In this document: positions 49,592 through 63,994 of the stretch, one piece after another
Layout: each line of letters starts with the position of its first letter
How positions within the stretch are numbered: position 1 is the first letter of the stretch
NCBI RefSeq assembly: GCF_025399895.1
Contig: NZ_JAODUA010000007.1
Coordinates: 233,941 to 297,940 of the forward strand
Length of the DNA: 64,000 nt
DNA from: Streptomyces sp. ASQP_92
GTDB taxonomy: Bacteria; Actinomycetota; Actinomycetes; Streptomycetales; Streptomycetaceae
Reading direction: 5' to 3'
Program-made: the position numbers and the translations under genes
The notes under the pieces: generated by a model
Seen by the model: only the letters and a program-made list of their open reading frames with translations
Told to the model about the DNA's origin: nothing
Database searches by the model: none

Positions 49592-50428
49592 TCAGCCGAC
49601 CTGAGGGTCGCCCTTGGTGTAGCTCAGGCGCTCCACCTGGCCGTCCTCGAATTTGCTGTCGATCTTCTTGCCGTTGACGTAGAGCTCGATGGCCCCGGCA
49701 TTGCCGAGGATCAGGTCGACCTGCTGGCCGTCCTGGAAGGTCTGGGCCTCGCCCTTCTGGAGCAGGCCGTCGAAGAGCATCTTGCCGTTGTGGTCCTTGG
49801 CGGAGATCCAGCTCTTGTCGTTGACCGCGGTGACCTTGACGGTGACCTTGTCGGCGGGGACGGCGGCGATGGCGCTGTCCGAGGGGCTGGGGGTGGGCTT
49901 GGGTTCGGCGGGCTTGGACGGAGGGGGGCTGGCCGGGGGCTGCGACGGGGGCTTCTGCTGGGCGGGGCCCTCGGCGACGGAGGTGTTCTTCTTCTCGCTG
50001 CCGCCGCTGAACATGGTGAAGCCGACGAAGCCGACGACCACGACGATCGCGGCCACCATCGCGGCGGTCCAGTTGGGCCGGCGCGCCTCGGGGCGGATAC
50101 GTTCCGCCTCGAACAGGGGGGCCGCGGGGGTGGGTGCGGGACGGCCGCCGTGGTCGGCGTCGTACTGCTCGACCAAGGGAGCGGGGTCGAGGCCCACCGC
50201 CTGGGCGAAGATGCGGACGTGGCCGCGCGCGTATACGTCGCCGCCGCAGCGCGAGAAGTCGTCCTGCTCGATCGCGTGCACGATGGGGATGCGCACCCGG
50301 GTGGTGGAACTGACCTCGTCGACCGTCAGTCCGGCGGCGATACGGGCCTGCTGAAGTACACGGCCGATCGATGGCCCGTCGTCTGCGATCGAAGGCCGGT
50401 CGTCTTCGGGAGAGTTGCCGATGGACAC
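49592..50428 (-). CDS. RodZ-like protein: N-terminal HTH, one membrane segment, C-terminal DUF4115-type domain
   Basis: A 278-aa protein. An HTH_25 domain (SIGRVLQQARIAAGLTVDEVSSTTRV, then YARGHVRIFAQAVGLD) is followed by one membrane segment near WTAAMVAAIVVVVGFVGFTMF, a Pro/Ser/Lys-rich linker and a beta-rich outer domain. This is the RodZ architecture, which links MreB to the membrane; in actinobacteria it is common next to ftsK, and its role there is less clear. It lies 73 bp before rimO on the same strand. Confidence 0.85.
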   Translation of the reverse strand: MSIGNSPEDDRPSIADDGPSIGRVLQQARIAAGLTVDEVSSTTRVRIPIVHAIEQDDFSRCGGDVYARGHVRIFAQAVGLDPAPLVEQYDADHGGRPAPTPAAPLFEAERIRPEARRPNWTAAMVAAIVVVVGFVGFTMFSGGSEKKNTSVAEGPAQQKPPSQPPASPPPSKPAEPKPTPSPSDSAIAAVPADKVTVKVTAVNDKSWISAKDHNGKMLFDGLLQKGEAQTFQDGQQVDLILGNAGAIELYVNGKKIDSKFEDGQVERLSYTKGDPQVG

Positions 50429-50631
50429 GGGGGCGCCTTTCGAGCGTGAGCCACCTGCTGGATGTTCAGTCTAGGGGGGGTACGAAAGCGTGGGGCAACC
50501 GGTGGGGCGGAGTTTGTACGCCATCGGTATGGCCGTACCCCGGACAACGGACCACACTTGCTTCCACCTCTCCCTCAACTTGACGTACGACCAAGGGAAA
50601 CGGTTGCTCGGGGATCCCGTACGAGTGCTGT

Positions 50632-50661
50632 TTGGGCCGGATGGCGGTCAGTCGGGCCCAA
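50632..50661 (-). terminator. Hairpin after ftsK
   Basis: TTGGGCC (50632-50638) pairs with GGCCCAA (50655-50661), 38 bases after the ftsK stop. The remaining gap up to the rodZ-like gene (50429-50698) shows no gene. Confidence 0.45.
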
Positions 50662-50698
50662 CAGCCCCGCCCGCCTCACGGCCGGCTCCCCGGCGCCC

Positions 50699-53446
50699 TC
50701 AGGGAGCCTCCCCGCGGATCACCGCGAGCACTCCATCGAGTTCGTCCGGTTTGACCAGGACATCGCGGGCCTTGGAGCCCTCGCTGGGGCCGACGATGTT
50801 GCGCGACTCCATCAGGTCCATCAGCCGGCCCGCCTTGGCGAAACCGACCCGCAGCTTGCGCTGGAGCATCGACGTCGAGCCGAACTGGGTGGAGACCACC
50901 AGCTCGGCGGCCTGGCACAGCAGGTCGAGGTCGTCGCCGATCTCCTCGTCGATCTCCTTCTTCTGCTTGGTCCCCACGGTGACGTCGTCCCGGAAGACCG
51001 GCGCCATCTGGTCCTTGCAGTGCTGGACCACGGCCTGGATCTCGTCCTCGGTGACGAAGGCGCCCTGGAGGCGGACCGGCTTGTTGGCGCCCATCGGCAG
51101 GAAAAGACCGTCGCCCTTGCCGATCAGCTTCTCGGCGCCGGGCTGGTCGAGGATGACCCGGCTGTCGGCGAGCGAGGAGGTGGCGAACGCGAGCCGCGAG
51201 GGCACGTTCGCCTTGATCAGGCCGGTGACGACGTCGACCGAGGGCCGCTGGGTGGCAAGGACCAGGTGGATGCCGGCGGCACGGGCGAGCTGCGTGATGC
51301 GGACGATCGCGTCCTCCACGTCACGCGGCGCGACCATCATCAGGTCGGCGAGCTCGTCGACGATGACCAGGAGGTACGGGTACGGCGTCAGCTCGCGCTC
51401 GCTGCCCTCGGGCAGCTTCACCTTGCCGTTGCGGATGGCCTCGTTGAAGTCGTCGATGTGGCGGAAGCCGAACGCCGCGAGGTCGTCGTAGCGCAGGTCC
51501 ATCTCGCGCACGACCCACTGGAGCGCCTCGGCGGCCCGCTTCGGGTTGGTGATGATCGGCGTGATGAGGTGCGGAATGCCCTCGTACGCCGTCAGCTCCA
51601 CCCGCTTGGGGTCGACGAGCACCATGCGGACGTCCTCGGGGGTCGCCCGCACCATCACCGAGGTGATGAGGCAGTTGATGCACGAGGACTTTCCGGAACC
51701 GGTGGCTCCGGCGACCAGGACGTGCGGCATCTTGGCCAGGTTGGCCATGACGTAGCCGCCCTCGACGTCCTTGCCGAGCGCCACCAGCATCGGATGGTCG
51801 TCCTCGGCCGCGTCCGCCAGGCGCAGTACGTCGCCGAGGTTGACCATCTCGCGGTCGGTGTTGGGAATCTCGATGCCCACGGCCGACTTCCCCGGGATCG
51901 GGGAGATGATCCGCACGTCGGGGCTGGCGACGGCGTACGCGATGTTCTTGGCGAGGGCGGTGATGCGTTCGACCTTGACGGCGGGCCCGAGCTCGACCTC
52001 GTAGCGCGTGACCGTCGGTCCGCGGGTGAAGCCGGTGACGCTCGCGTCGACCTTGAACTCCATGAAGACGTTCTGCAGCGAGGCGACGACCGCGTCGTTG
52101 GCGGCGCTGCGCGTCTTGCCGGGGCCGCCCTTCTCCAGGAGGTCGAGGGAGGGCAGCGCGTAGGTGATGTCCCCGGCGAGCCGGAGCTGTTCGGCGCGCG
52201 GCGGCAGCGGCTCGGTGGCCTCGCGCGCCGGCTTCGTCAGGTCCGGTACGACGGGGGGCGCGCCCGGGGTGGCCTTCGGCGCCCTGGGCTGCGCGGTCCC
52301 GGCGGCCCGGGCGGTCGGCAGCGGGGTGGGCTCCTTCTCCCGTTCGCCGGTGACGCCCTGCGTGAGGTCGGCGACGACGGGCGAGGGGGGCAGGCCGTTG
52401 AGCACGGCGCCGTCGAGCGCCGCGGCCGCGGCGGCGGCCACGTCCACGGGGTCGAGCCCGTTTTCGAACGCGGGCTGCACGGAGGCCCTCCGGGGCTTGC
52501 GGCGCCGCGAGAGCGCCTCTTCCTCGGCGTGCGCCGGGTCGTCCTCGACGGGGACCACCGGGCGGCGCCGGGTGCGCTGGACGGGCTCGGCCTCGCGCCA
52601 CTCGTCGTCGTACAGCTCCTCCTCGGCGAACTCCTGCGGGAGGGGTTCCAGGACGCCGAGGCGAACGCCGAGCAGCCGCAGGCGTTGCGGGATGGCGTTG
52701 ACGGGTGTCGCGGTGACCACGAGCAGCCCGAAGACGGTGAGCAGGACCAGCATGGGCACGGCGAGCACATCGCCCAGGGTGAATTCGAGCGGCTTGGACG
52801 CGGTCCAGCCGATCAGGCCGCCCGCGTCCTGCAGGGCGTCGGTGCCGGCGTTGCGGCCCGGCGAGCCGCACGCGATGTGGACCTGGCCGAGCACGCCGAG
52901 CACGAGCGCGGACAGGCCGATGACGATCCGCCCGTTGGCCTCGGGCTTCTCGGGATAGAGGATGAGCCGGATCGCGATGGCGCCGAGGAGCAGCGGCACC
53001 ACCACGTCGAGCCGGCCGAAGGCGCCGGTCACCAGCATCTGTACGAGCTCGCCGACCGGGCCGCGCAGATTCGACCAGGTGCCGGCGGCGACGATCAGCG
53101 CGAGGCCGAGCAGCAGCAGCGCGACGCCGTCCTTGCGGTGGGCGGGGTCGAGTCCCTTGGCGCCGCGTCCTATTCCGCGGAACAGCGCGCCGACCGCGTG
53201 GGCCGCGCCGAGCCAGACGGCGCGGGCGAGCCGGTACACGCCTCCGGTCGGGGACGCCGCCGCCTTGGGCGCGGGCCTGGGAGCGGCCGCCTTCTTCGCG
53301 GGCGCTCTCCTGGGGGCGGTCTTCTTGGCGGGTGCCTTGGGGGCCGCGGCCTTCGCGGGCGCGACCTTCTTCGCCGGGGTACGGCCGGTGCGCTTCGCGG
53401 TGCCCGCCGTGCCCTGGGAACCCTTGCCGGACGTACGTGAGGCCAT
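50699..53446 (-). CDS. ftsK: DNA translocase FtsK/SpoIIIE with histone H1-like N-terminus
   Basis: A 915-aa translocase that moves chromosomes through sporulation septa. The first 70 residues are a Lys/Ala/Pro repeat tail (TPAKKVAPAKAAAPK). Four membrane segments follow, then a linker, and the motor with Walker A AGATGSGKSS, Walker B LLVIVDELADLM and a C-terminal gamma winged helix (STSMLQRKLRVGFAKAGRLMD). ATG 53446 was chosen; an in-frame GTG at 53482 adds twelve residues without a ribosome site. The H1-like tail before the first membrane segment would face the cytoplasm and could bind DNA. Confidence 0.95.
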   Translation of the reverse strand: MASRTSGKGSQGTAGTAKRTGRTPAKKVAPAKAAAPKAPAKKTAPRRAPAKKAAAPRPAPKAAASPTGGVYRLARAVWLGAAHAVGALFRGIGRGAKGLDPAHRKDGVALLLLGLALIVAAGTWSNLRGPVGELVQMLVTGAFGRLDVVVPLLLGAIAIRLILYPEKPEANGRIVIGLSALVLGVLGQVHIACGSPGRNAGTDALQDAGGLIGWTASKPLEFTLGDVLAVPMLVLLTVFGLLVVTATPVNAIPQRLRLLGVRLGVLEPLPQEFAEEELYDDEWREAEPVQRTRRRPVVPVEDDPAHAEEEALSRRRKPRRASVQPAFENGLDPVDVAAAAAAALDGAVLNGLPPSPVVADLTQGVTGEREKEPTPLPTARAAGTAQPRAPKATPGAPPVVPDLTKPAREATEPLPPRAEQLRLAGDITYALPSLDLLEKGGPGKTRSAANDAVVASLQNVFMEFKVDASVTGFTRGPTVTRYEVELGPAVKVERITALAKNIAYAVASPDVRIISPIPGKSAVGIEIPNTDREMVNLGDVLRLADAAEDDHPMLVALGKDVEGGYVMANLAKMPHVLVAGATGSGKSSCINCLITSVMVRATPEDVRMVLVDPKRVELTAYEGIPHLITPIITNPKRAAEALQWVVREMDLRYDDLAAFGFRHIDDFNEAIRNGKVKLPEGSERELTPYPYLLVIVDELADLMMVAPRDVEDAIVRITQLARAAGIHLVLATQRPSVDVVTGLIKANVPSRLAFATSSLADSRVILDQPGAEKLIGKGDGLFLPMGANKPVRLQGAFVTEDEIQAVVQHCKDQMAPVFRDDVTVGTKQKKEIDEEIGDDLDLLCQAAELVVSTQFGSTSMLQRKLRVGFAKAGRLMDLMESRNIVGPSEGSKARDVLVKPDELDGVLAVIRGEAP

Positions 53447-53592
53447 GGTGCTGAGGTTACCTGGGTCGGCGCCGGTGGACACGTGTGCCTACGGCTTCAC
53501 CCGTCCGTGTCGTCCATCCCGGGGGTTGGGTGCCGTGCGCGCCAAGGGTGCTGACGCCACGTCAGGTGGACGCGGCGTCAGGTCCTGGGGCG

Positions 53593-54267
53593 TCAGTTCT
53601 GCGAGGGGAGCGTGGGCGCGCCGCCGGTGCCGGGCTCCAGGGCGTCCAACGCCCGCCGCAGACCGGTGAGCTTGCGCTCCAGGTGGGCGGCGGTGGCGAC
53701 CGCCGCGGCGTCCGCCGAGTCGTCGTCGAGCTGCTTGGACAGCGCCTCGGCCTGTTCCTCAACTGCCGCGAGCCGCGCGGACAGTTCGGCGAGCAGCCCC
53801 GCCGACTCCTTGGCCGCGCCACCCTGGGCGCCGCCCTCCAACTGGAGCCGCAGCAGGGCCGCCTGCTCGCGCAGTTGGCAGTTCTTCATGTACAGCTCGA
53901 CGAAGACGGACACCTTGGCGCGCAGCACCCAGGGGTCGAACGGCTTCGAGATGTAGTCCACGGCGCCCGCCGCGTACCCGCGGAAGGTGTGGTGGGGGCC
54001 GTGGTTGATGGCCGTGAGGAAGATGATCGGGATGTCCCGCGTGCGCTCGCGCCGCTTGATGTGCGCGGCGGTCTCGAACCCGTCCATCCCCGGCATCTGG
54101 ACGTCCAGCAGAATGACCGCGAAATCGTCCGTAAGCAGCGCTTTGAGCGCTTCCTCCCCTGACGATGCCCGCACCAGTGTCTGATCGAGCGCAGAGAGGA
54201 TGGCCTCCAGCGCCAGCAGATTCTCCGGCCGGTCATCGACCAGGAGGATCTTGGCCTTCTGCACCAT
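53593..54267 (-). CDS. osaB: Response regulator OsaB (receiver plus coiled coil)
   Basis: A 224-aa protein. The receiver domain (residues 1-125) has LLVDDRPEN, phospho-Asp in VILLDVQMPGMDG and lysine in YISKPFDPW. The C-terminal part is a Leu/Ala/Glu-rich coiled coil (LREQAALLRLQLEGG, LLAELSARLAAVEEQ) with no DNA-binding domain, so it must act through protein contacts. ATG 54267 has GAGGAGGG upstream; an in-frame extension to 54405 is not supported. By synteny it is OsaB, needed for osmoadaptation and aerial growth in S. coelicolor. The 242-bp gap to osaA can hold its own promoter. Confidence 0.9.
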   Translation of the reverse strand: MVQKAKILLVDDRPENLLALEAILSALDQTLVRASSGEEALKALLTDDFAVILLDVQMPGMDGFETAAHIKRRERTRDIPIIFLTAINHGPHHTFRGYAAGAVDYISKPFDPWVLRAKVSVFVELYMKNCQLREQAALLRLQLEGGAQGGAAKESAGLLAELSARLAAVEEQAEALSKQLDDDSADAAAVATAAHLERKLTGLRRALDALEPGTGGAPTLPSQN

Positions 54268-54509
54268 GGCCCGCCCTCCTCGTCCCGGCAGTGCACCGGG
54301 CGCCGCCCCAGGGGACGACTCCCTTGCGCCGCCCGCCCTTGTGCCGGTCATGGTAGCCGCACCCCGCCGGTCGCCACACCCTGTCACCGCGATGTCACTG
54401 TGCACGTAGCAGAAACGTAGTGGGAGACCAGAAGGTTCCCCGAATCCCTTCGGCTCACACGCCTTCGGCCACGGTCAGTCAGCACCGCGGCGGCCGCTCC
54501 GCGCGGCGA

Positions 54510-60002
<5,493 letters not shown>

Positions 60003-60303
60003 CGTGTCCCTCCCGCAAGGGTTGACCGCACCCGGGCTGTCTCCGGAAGCATGCCCAGTGTTTCACCATGGCCGAACCAGGCCATAACAGTTCGGCAGCT
60101 TCGCATATCCGTCCCCGCCCACGGAGGGCGGAAACACTGGTGACCGGCATCCGCTCGGACGGTGAAGGTAAGTAACCTGGCTTCCGGCTGTCCAGCCGCC
60201 CTGGTCCGCCCGGCAAGAGGGCGGTTCGTACCCCTATGCCCGGTATGGCTCGGGGAGGGCGGCACAGAGGACGACCACGGGACACCGGAGGGGGCGGGCC
60301 GAC
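60003..60303. other. Divergent osaA/osaC promoter region
   Basis: A 301-bp non-coding stretch between two divergent stress regulators. An inverted repeat ATGGCC-GAACCA-GGCCAT lies at 60068-60085, 66 bases before osaA, and is a candidate operator. I could not find a convincing SigB-type promoter by eye. I see no gene here. Confidence 0.5.
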
Positions 60304-63006
60304 ATGGGACTGTTGATTCCCGGAGGGCACGTTCCGGAGCCCCGGCAAGGAAATCCGGGCGTCGAGACGCGTACGAGGAGTTCTGTGATCACCGCGCGGG
60401 CGGCAGCCAGCTTCGACCCTGTCGGGCGGTCGGTCGCGACCGCCCGCGCCTTCGTCCGGGACACCCTCCAGGGCTGGGGGTACGCGGACGTCGTCGACGA
60501 CGCCGTGGTCCTGACCAGCGAGCTCGTCACCAACGCGGTGGTCCACGCCGGCACCAAGGCGGACGTCCTGTGCCTGCGCGCGGACGACGGCGTACGCGTC
60601 GAGGTCGCCGACCGCTACCCCGAACGTGAGGTTCCGCTCCTCGGCTCCCCCGCCGACATCGCCGGACCCGACCGCGAGAACGGCCGCGGCCTGCTGCTCT
60701 GCGCCGCCCTCGCCTCCCGCTGGGGCGTCGAGTACACCCCCACCAGAAAGAACGTCTGGTTCCAACTCGACCTGCCCAACCGCCCGGTGGGCACCCGCTC
60801 GGCCGGCCCGGCCCTGCCGACCGCACTGCTGCCCGTCACCGACGGCAGGGTCCGCGTCGCGGTCGTGCAGATCGACCGGGCCGGCGCGGTCCGCGCCTGG
60901 AACGAGGACGCCGAGGAGCTCTTCGGTTACGCCGCCGAGCAGGTCACCGGCAAGGCGCTCACCGACTTCGCGGCCTGGCCGCACACCCCCGGCACCTCCA
61001 CCGGCATCGTCGAGGCCCTCCAACTCTCGCGCTGGCAAGGCACATACGGGATAAGGGGCGCCGACGGCCGCGTGGTCCCGGTGTACGCCTCGCACCTGCG
61101 CGTCCGTGACACCGAGGGCGAGCCCTCCACGGTCTGTCTGCTGGTACGCGACGACGAGCGGGCGGTCCTCCAGACCCCGGTGCGCCCGCCCGCCGCCGAC
61201 CCGGGCTCCCTGGGCGAGAACCGCAGCGCCGACCCGTTCGAGGTCTTCATCGGCTCCCCCGCCCCCGACGACCTCGACGGCCTGCTGCAACGCACCGTGG
61301 AGCGCGCCCGCGACATGCTGGACGGCGACTCCGCCTTCCTGCTGCTCGCCACCGACGACGAGACCGAGCTGGAGGTGCGGGCCACCACGGGCCTGCCCTC
61401 CGCCCGCCAGCGCTTCGCCCGCGTCCCCGTCGAAGCCGGCACCGGCCGCTACGGCTCGGCGCGGATGCCCGCCGTCCACGAGGATCTCGCGGCGGTCCCA
61501 GGAGCCGTACCGCTCCTGGACAGCACCGGCATGCGCTCCGTCATCACCGTCCCGCTCAAGGTCGAGGGCCGACTCACCGGCTCGCTCGGCGTCGCCGCCG
61601 AATCCCCGGGGCGCTACTCCAACGAGGAGGCCCTGCGCCTCCAGTTCGCCGCCGACCGCATCGCGCTCGCCGTCGAATCGGCCCGGCTCGGCGAGCTGGA
61701 ACGCCTGCGCAGGGGCTCGTTGAGCTTCCTCGTCGAGGCCTCCGACCTGCTCGCCGGCACCCTGGACCGCGACCAGACGCTCGCCCTCATGGCCCAGATG
61801 ACCGTCCCCACCCTGGCCACCTGGTGCGCCGTCTACACCATCGCCGACCAGGCATCGGACCCGTACCTCTCCTACGTGCTCCACGAGGACGAGGAACGCA
61901 TCGACGGCCTCAAGGCCCTGCTCTCCAAGATCAATCCCCCGGAACCCGTTCCCACACCCGGAGCGCGCGTCTGGTCCGCGCCGGGCGAAGCCGCGCACCA
62001 GGCGGCGCTGCACATCTCCAGGCGCGACCTCGGCCGCTCCGGCAGCCCCCACACCGGCGGCGGCCTCGGCACGACGCTGTCGACGGCGGCCGCGGTCGGC
62101 GGCGAGACGGTCGTCCTGCCGCTCGTCGCCCGCAACCGCGTCATCGGCATGCTGACCCTGGGCAAACCCTCCGACGACCACTTCCGTCAGGAGATCCTCG
62201 AACTCGCCGAGGACCTCTCCCGCCGGGCCGCCCTCGCCCTGGACAACGCGCGGCTGTACTCCGAACGCATGGCCATCAGCCGCTCGCTCCAGCGCTCCCT
62301 GCTGCCGCCCGGCCTGCCGCAGATCCCGGGCGTCGAGGTGGAGGTCATCTACCGCGCCGCAGGCGAGGGCAACGAGGTGGGCGGCGACTTCTACGACCTC
62401 TTCCCCATCCGGGACGGGGCGTACGGCTTCGCCATCGGTGACGTCTGCGGTACGGGCCCCGAGGCGGCGGCGGTCACCGGCCTCGCCCGGCACGCCCTGC
62501 GCCTGCTCGCCCGCGAGGGCTTCGGCGGCCCTGCCGTCCTGGAGCGCCTGAACGCGGCGATCCTCGACGAGGGCGCCCGCAGCCGCTTCCTGACGCTCCT
62601 GTACGGGGAGTTGTGGCCCCAGGAGGACGGCAGCGCCATCCTGAAGATCGTGTGTGCCGGGCATCCGCTCCCGCTGCGCCTGCGCCAGGACGGCTCGGTC
62701 GAGCCGGCCGCGGACCCGCAGCCCCTCCTTGGCGTGATGGACGACCTGGAGCTGTACGAGCAGACGATCACCCTCGACCCGGGCGATGTCCTGCTGTGCG
62801 TCACGGACGGCATCACCGAGCGCCGCGAGGGCACGCGCATGCTCGGCGACGACGGCCTCGCCGATGTCCTTGCCACCTGTACGGGTCTGACGGCGGGCGC
62901 GGTCGCGGCCCGTGTCCTGCGGGCGGTCGAGCGCTTCGCCGCCGAACCGGCCTCCGACGACATGGCCATCCTGACCATGCGCATCCCCGAGCAGGACAAG
63001 CGATAA
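60304..63006 (+). CDS. osaC: Multidomain stress regulator OsaC (kinase-type anti-sigma, PAS, GAF, PP2C phosphatase)
   Basis: A 900-aa protein. The N-terminal RsbW-like ATPase domain (about 35-150) has the N-box SELVTNAVVHAG and GRGLLLCAALASRWG. A PAS domain (about 184-290, RAWNEDAEELFGY), two GAF-like domains (about 312-470 and 477-650) and a PP2C/RsbU-type phosphatase (about 662-895) with VGGDFYD, IGDVCGTGPEAA, CAGHPLPLRL and VTDGITERR follow. Phosphatase metal ligands look intact. By synteny it is OsaC, which in S. coelicolor binds and turns off SigB after osmotic stress. GGAGG lies upstream of ATG 60304. It is divergent from osaA. Confidence 0.92.
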   Translation: MGLLIPGGHVPEPRQGNPGVETRTRSSVITARAAASFDPVGRSVATARAFVRDTLQGWGYADVVDDAVVLTSELVTNAVVHAGTKADVLCLRADDGVRVEVADRYPEREVPLLGSPADIAGPDRENGRGLLLCAALASRWGVEYTPTRKNVWFQLDLPNRPVGTRSAGPALPTALLPVTDGRVRVAVVQIDRAGAVRAWNEDAEELFGYAAEQVTGKALTDFAAWPHTPGTSTGIVEALQLSRWQGTYGIRGADGRVVPVYASHLRVRDTEGEPSTVCLLVRDDERAVLQTPVRPPAADPGSLGENRSADPFEVFIGSPAPDDLDGLLQRTVERARDMLDGDSAFLLLATDDETELEVRATTGLPSARQRFARVPVEAGTGRYGSARMPAVHEDLAAVPGAVPLLDSTGMRSVITVPLKVEGRLTGSLGVAAESPGRYSNEEALRLQFAADRIALAVESARLGELERLRRGSLSFLVEASDLLAGTLDRDQTLALMAQMTVPTLATWCAVYTIADQASDPYLSYVLHEDEERIDGLKALLSKINPPEPVPTPGARVWSAPGEAAHQAALHISRRDLGRSGSPHTGGGLGTTLSTAAAVGGETVVLPLVARNRVIGMLTLGKPSDDHFRQEILELAEDLSRRAALALDNARLYSERMAISRSLQRSLLPPGLPQIPGVEVEVIYRAAGEGNEVGGDFYDLFPIRDGAYGFAIGDVCGTGPEAAAVTGLARHALRLLAREGFGGPAVLERLNAAILDEGARSRFLTLLYGELWPQEDGSAILKIVCAGHPLPLRLRQDGSVEPAADPQPLLGVMDDLELYEQTITLDPGDVLLCVTDGITERREGTRMLGDDGLADVLATCTGLTAGAVAARVLRAVERFAAEPASDDMAILTMRIPEQDKR

Positions 63007-63022
63007 CCCCGAGGGGATACGT

Positions 63023-63053
63023 GAAAGGCCCCGCCCAATGGGCGGGGCCTTTC
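63023..63053. terminator. Perfect 14-bp hairpin between osaC and tRNA-Thr
   Basis: GAAAGGCCCCGCCC (63023-63036) pairs perfectly with 63040-63053 around AAT. It lies 17 bases after the osaC stop and just below the 3' end of the minus-strand tRNA, so it likely terminates both. Confidence 0.78.
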
Positions 63054-63058
63054 AATGA

Positions 63059-63134
63059 TGGAGCCCCCATGCGGAATCGAACCGCAGACCTTCTCCTTAC
63101 CATGGAGACGCTCTACCGACTGAGCTATAGGGGC
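63059..63134 (-). tRNA. tRNA-Thr, anticodon GGT
   Basis: Minus strand, 76 bases including an encoded CCA (63059-63061). Acceptor GCCCCTA pairs with TGGGGGC. The D arm is GCTCAGTCGGTAGAGC, the anticodon stem is TCTCC/GGAGA with loop ATGGTAA (anticodon GGT, reading ACC/ACU), and the T arm is TGCGG-TTCGATT-CCGCA. All stems pair fully. Confidence 0.96.
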
Positions 63135-63223
63135 CGGTTGTTGTTTCGAGGTTTCCCCCTGACCAACGAGATAAAGCATACCCCGAACCAGACGGCGTTC
63201 CGAACCACGGTCACGAGTTCCGG

Positions 63224-63928
63224 CTATGCGGGTTGCAGCAGCCCGCCCAGTTCGTCGCAGACGGAGACCAACCGCCGCAATTCCGCCGGGGAAAGCCCGT
63301 CGAGCGGGGGCAGCGCGAGCGTCTCGTCCGCGGCCCGCTCGGTCTCGGCCAGCACAAACCCGTCCCGCCGGAACTCCCGCATCCTGTGTACGGGAATCGG
63401 CACGGGCACCTCGCACGCGACCCCGCGCCGCCGCAACCACCGCGCGAGCGCGTCCCGGTCCGGCCGACCGTTGCCGGGCACCCGCACCACATACCGCTGA
63501 TAGCGATGCCCCTCGACGGGCACGGGTGTCCGCACCCCGACGAGCCGCCGGTCCAGGTGCCGCGCCCGCTCCAGCCGTTGAGCGATATCACCACCGAGCT
63601 CCGCGCCGTCCTCCTCCTCTTCGAGGAGCAACACCCCGTGCTCGGCGGCCAGTTCGGCGAACGCGGCACTGTCGGCCGGATGTCCGAAGCGGTGTACGAG
63701 TACGACGGCGGCGGTCCTGGACGTGACGGCCCGGCCAGTCGCCGCGGGGGCCAGACAGTAGGTGAGCGGATCGATGTCGGCGAACACCGGGGTGGCTCCG
63801 GCGGCTACGACGGCCCGTGCCAACTCACCGTTGTCGTAGGCCGGCACGATCACTTCGTCACCGGTCGCGACTCCGGCGGCCTTGAGCGCTCCTGTCAGTC
63901 CCATGACTGCGGATCGTCCTCGTGCCAC
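63224..63928 (-). CDS. Shortened DegT/DnrJ/EryC1-like protein without catalytic lysine
   Basis: A 234-aa protein matching the first half of DegT-type PLP aminotransferases: GDEVIVPAYDNGELARAVVAAGATPVFADIDPLTY aligns with the GDEVIVP...AGATPVFVDID block, then VVLVHRFGHPAD and AAEHGVLLLEEEEDG. The middle part that carries the PLP lysine is missing: after ELGGD the sequence goes directly to a C-terminal-like region. The only lysine in the protein is at residue 16, so it cannot form the usual Schiff base. It also lacks about 50 N-terminal residues. The start is uncertain (GTG 63928 or ATG 63904); a terminator ends only 29 bp upstream. It may be a degraded gene or a binding protein. Confidence 0.65.
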   Translation of the reverse strand: MARGRSAVMGLTGALKAAGVATGDEVIVPAYDNGELARAVVAAGATPVFADIDPLTYCLAPAATGRAVTSRTAAVVLVHRFGHPADSAAFAELAAEHGVLLLEEEEDGAELGGDIAQRLERARHLDRRLVGVRTPVPVEGHRYQRYVVRVPGNGRPDRDALARWLRRRGVACEVPVPIPVHRMREFRRDGFVLAETERAADETLALPPLDGLSPAELRRLVSVCDELGGLLQPA

Positions 63929-63956
63929 ATGAACGCCGGGTGAGCGGACACAAAAA

Positions 63957-63994
63957 AACGCTGGCCCCCGAACCGAAGTTCAGGGACCAGCGTT
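63957..63994 (-). terminator. Intrinsic terminator for a minus-strand gene beyond the right edge
   Basis: On the minus strand AACGCTGG (63987-63994) pairs with CCAGCGTT (63957-63964), with further pairing inside, and is followed by a run of T (complement of the A run 63952-63958). It is the only classical hairpin plus T-run terminator I found here. It probably ends a gene lying to the right of the window. Confidence 0.75.
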
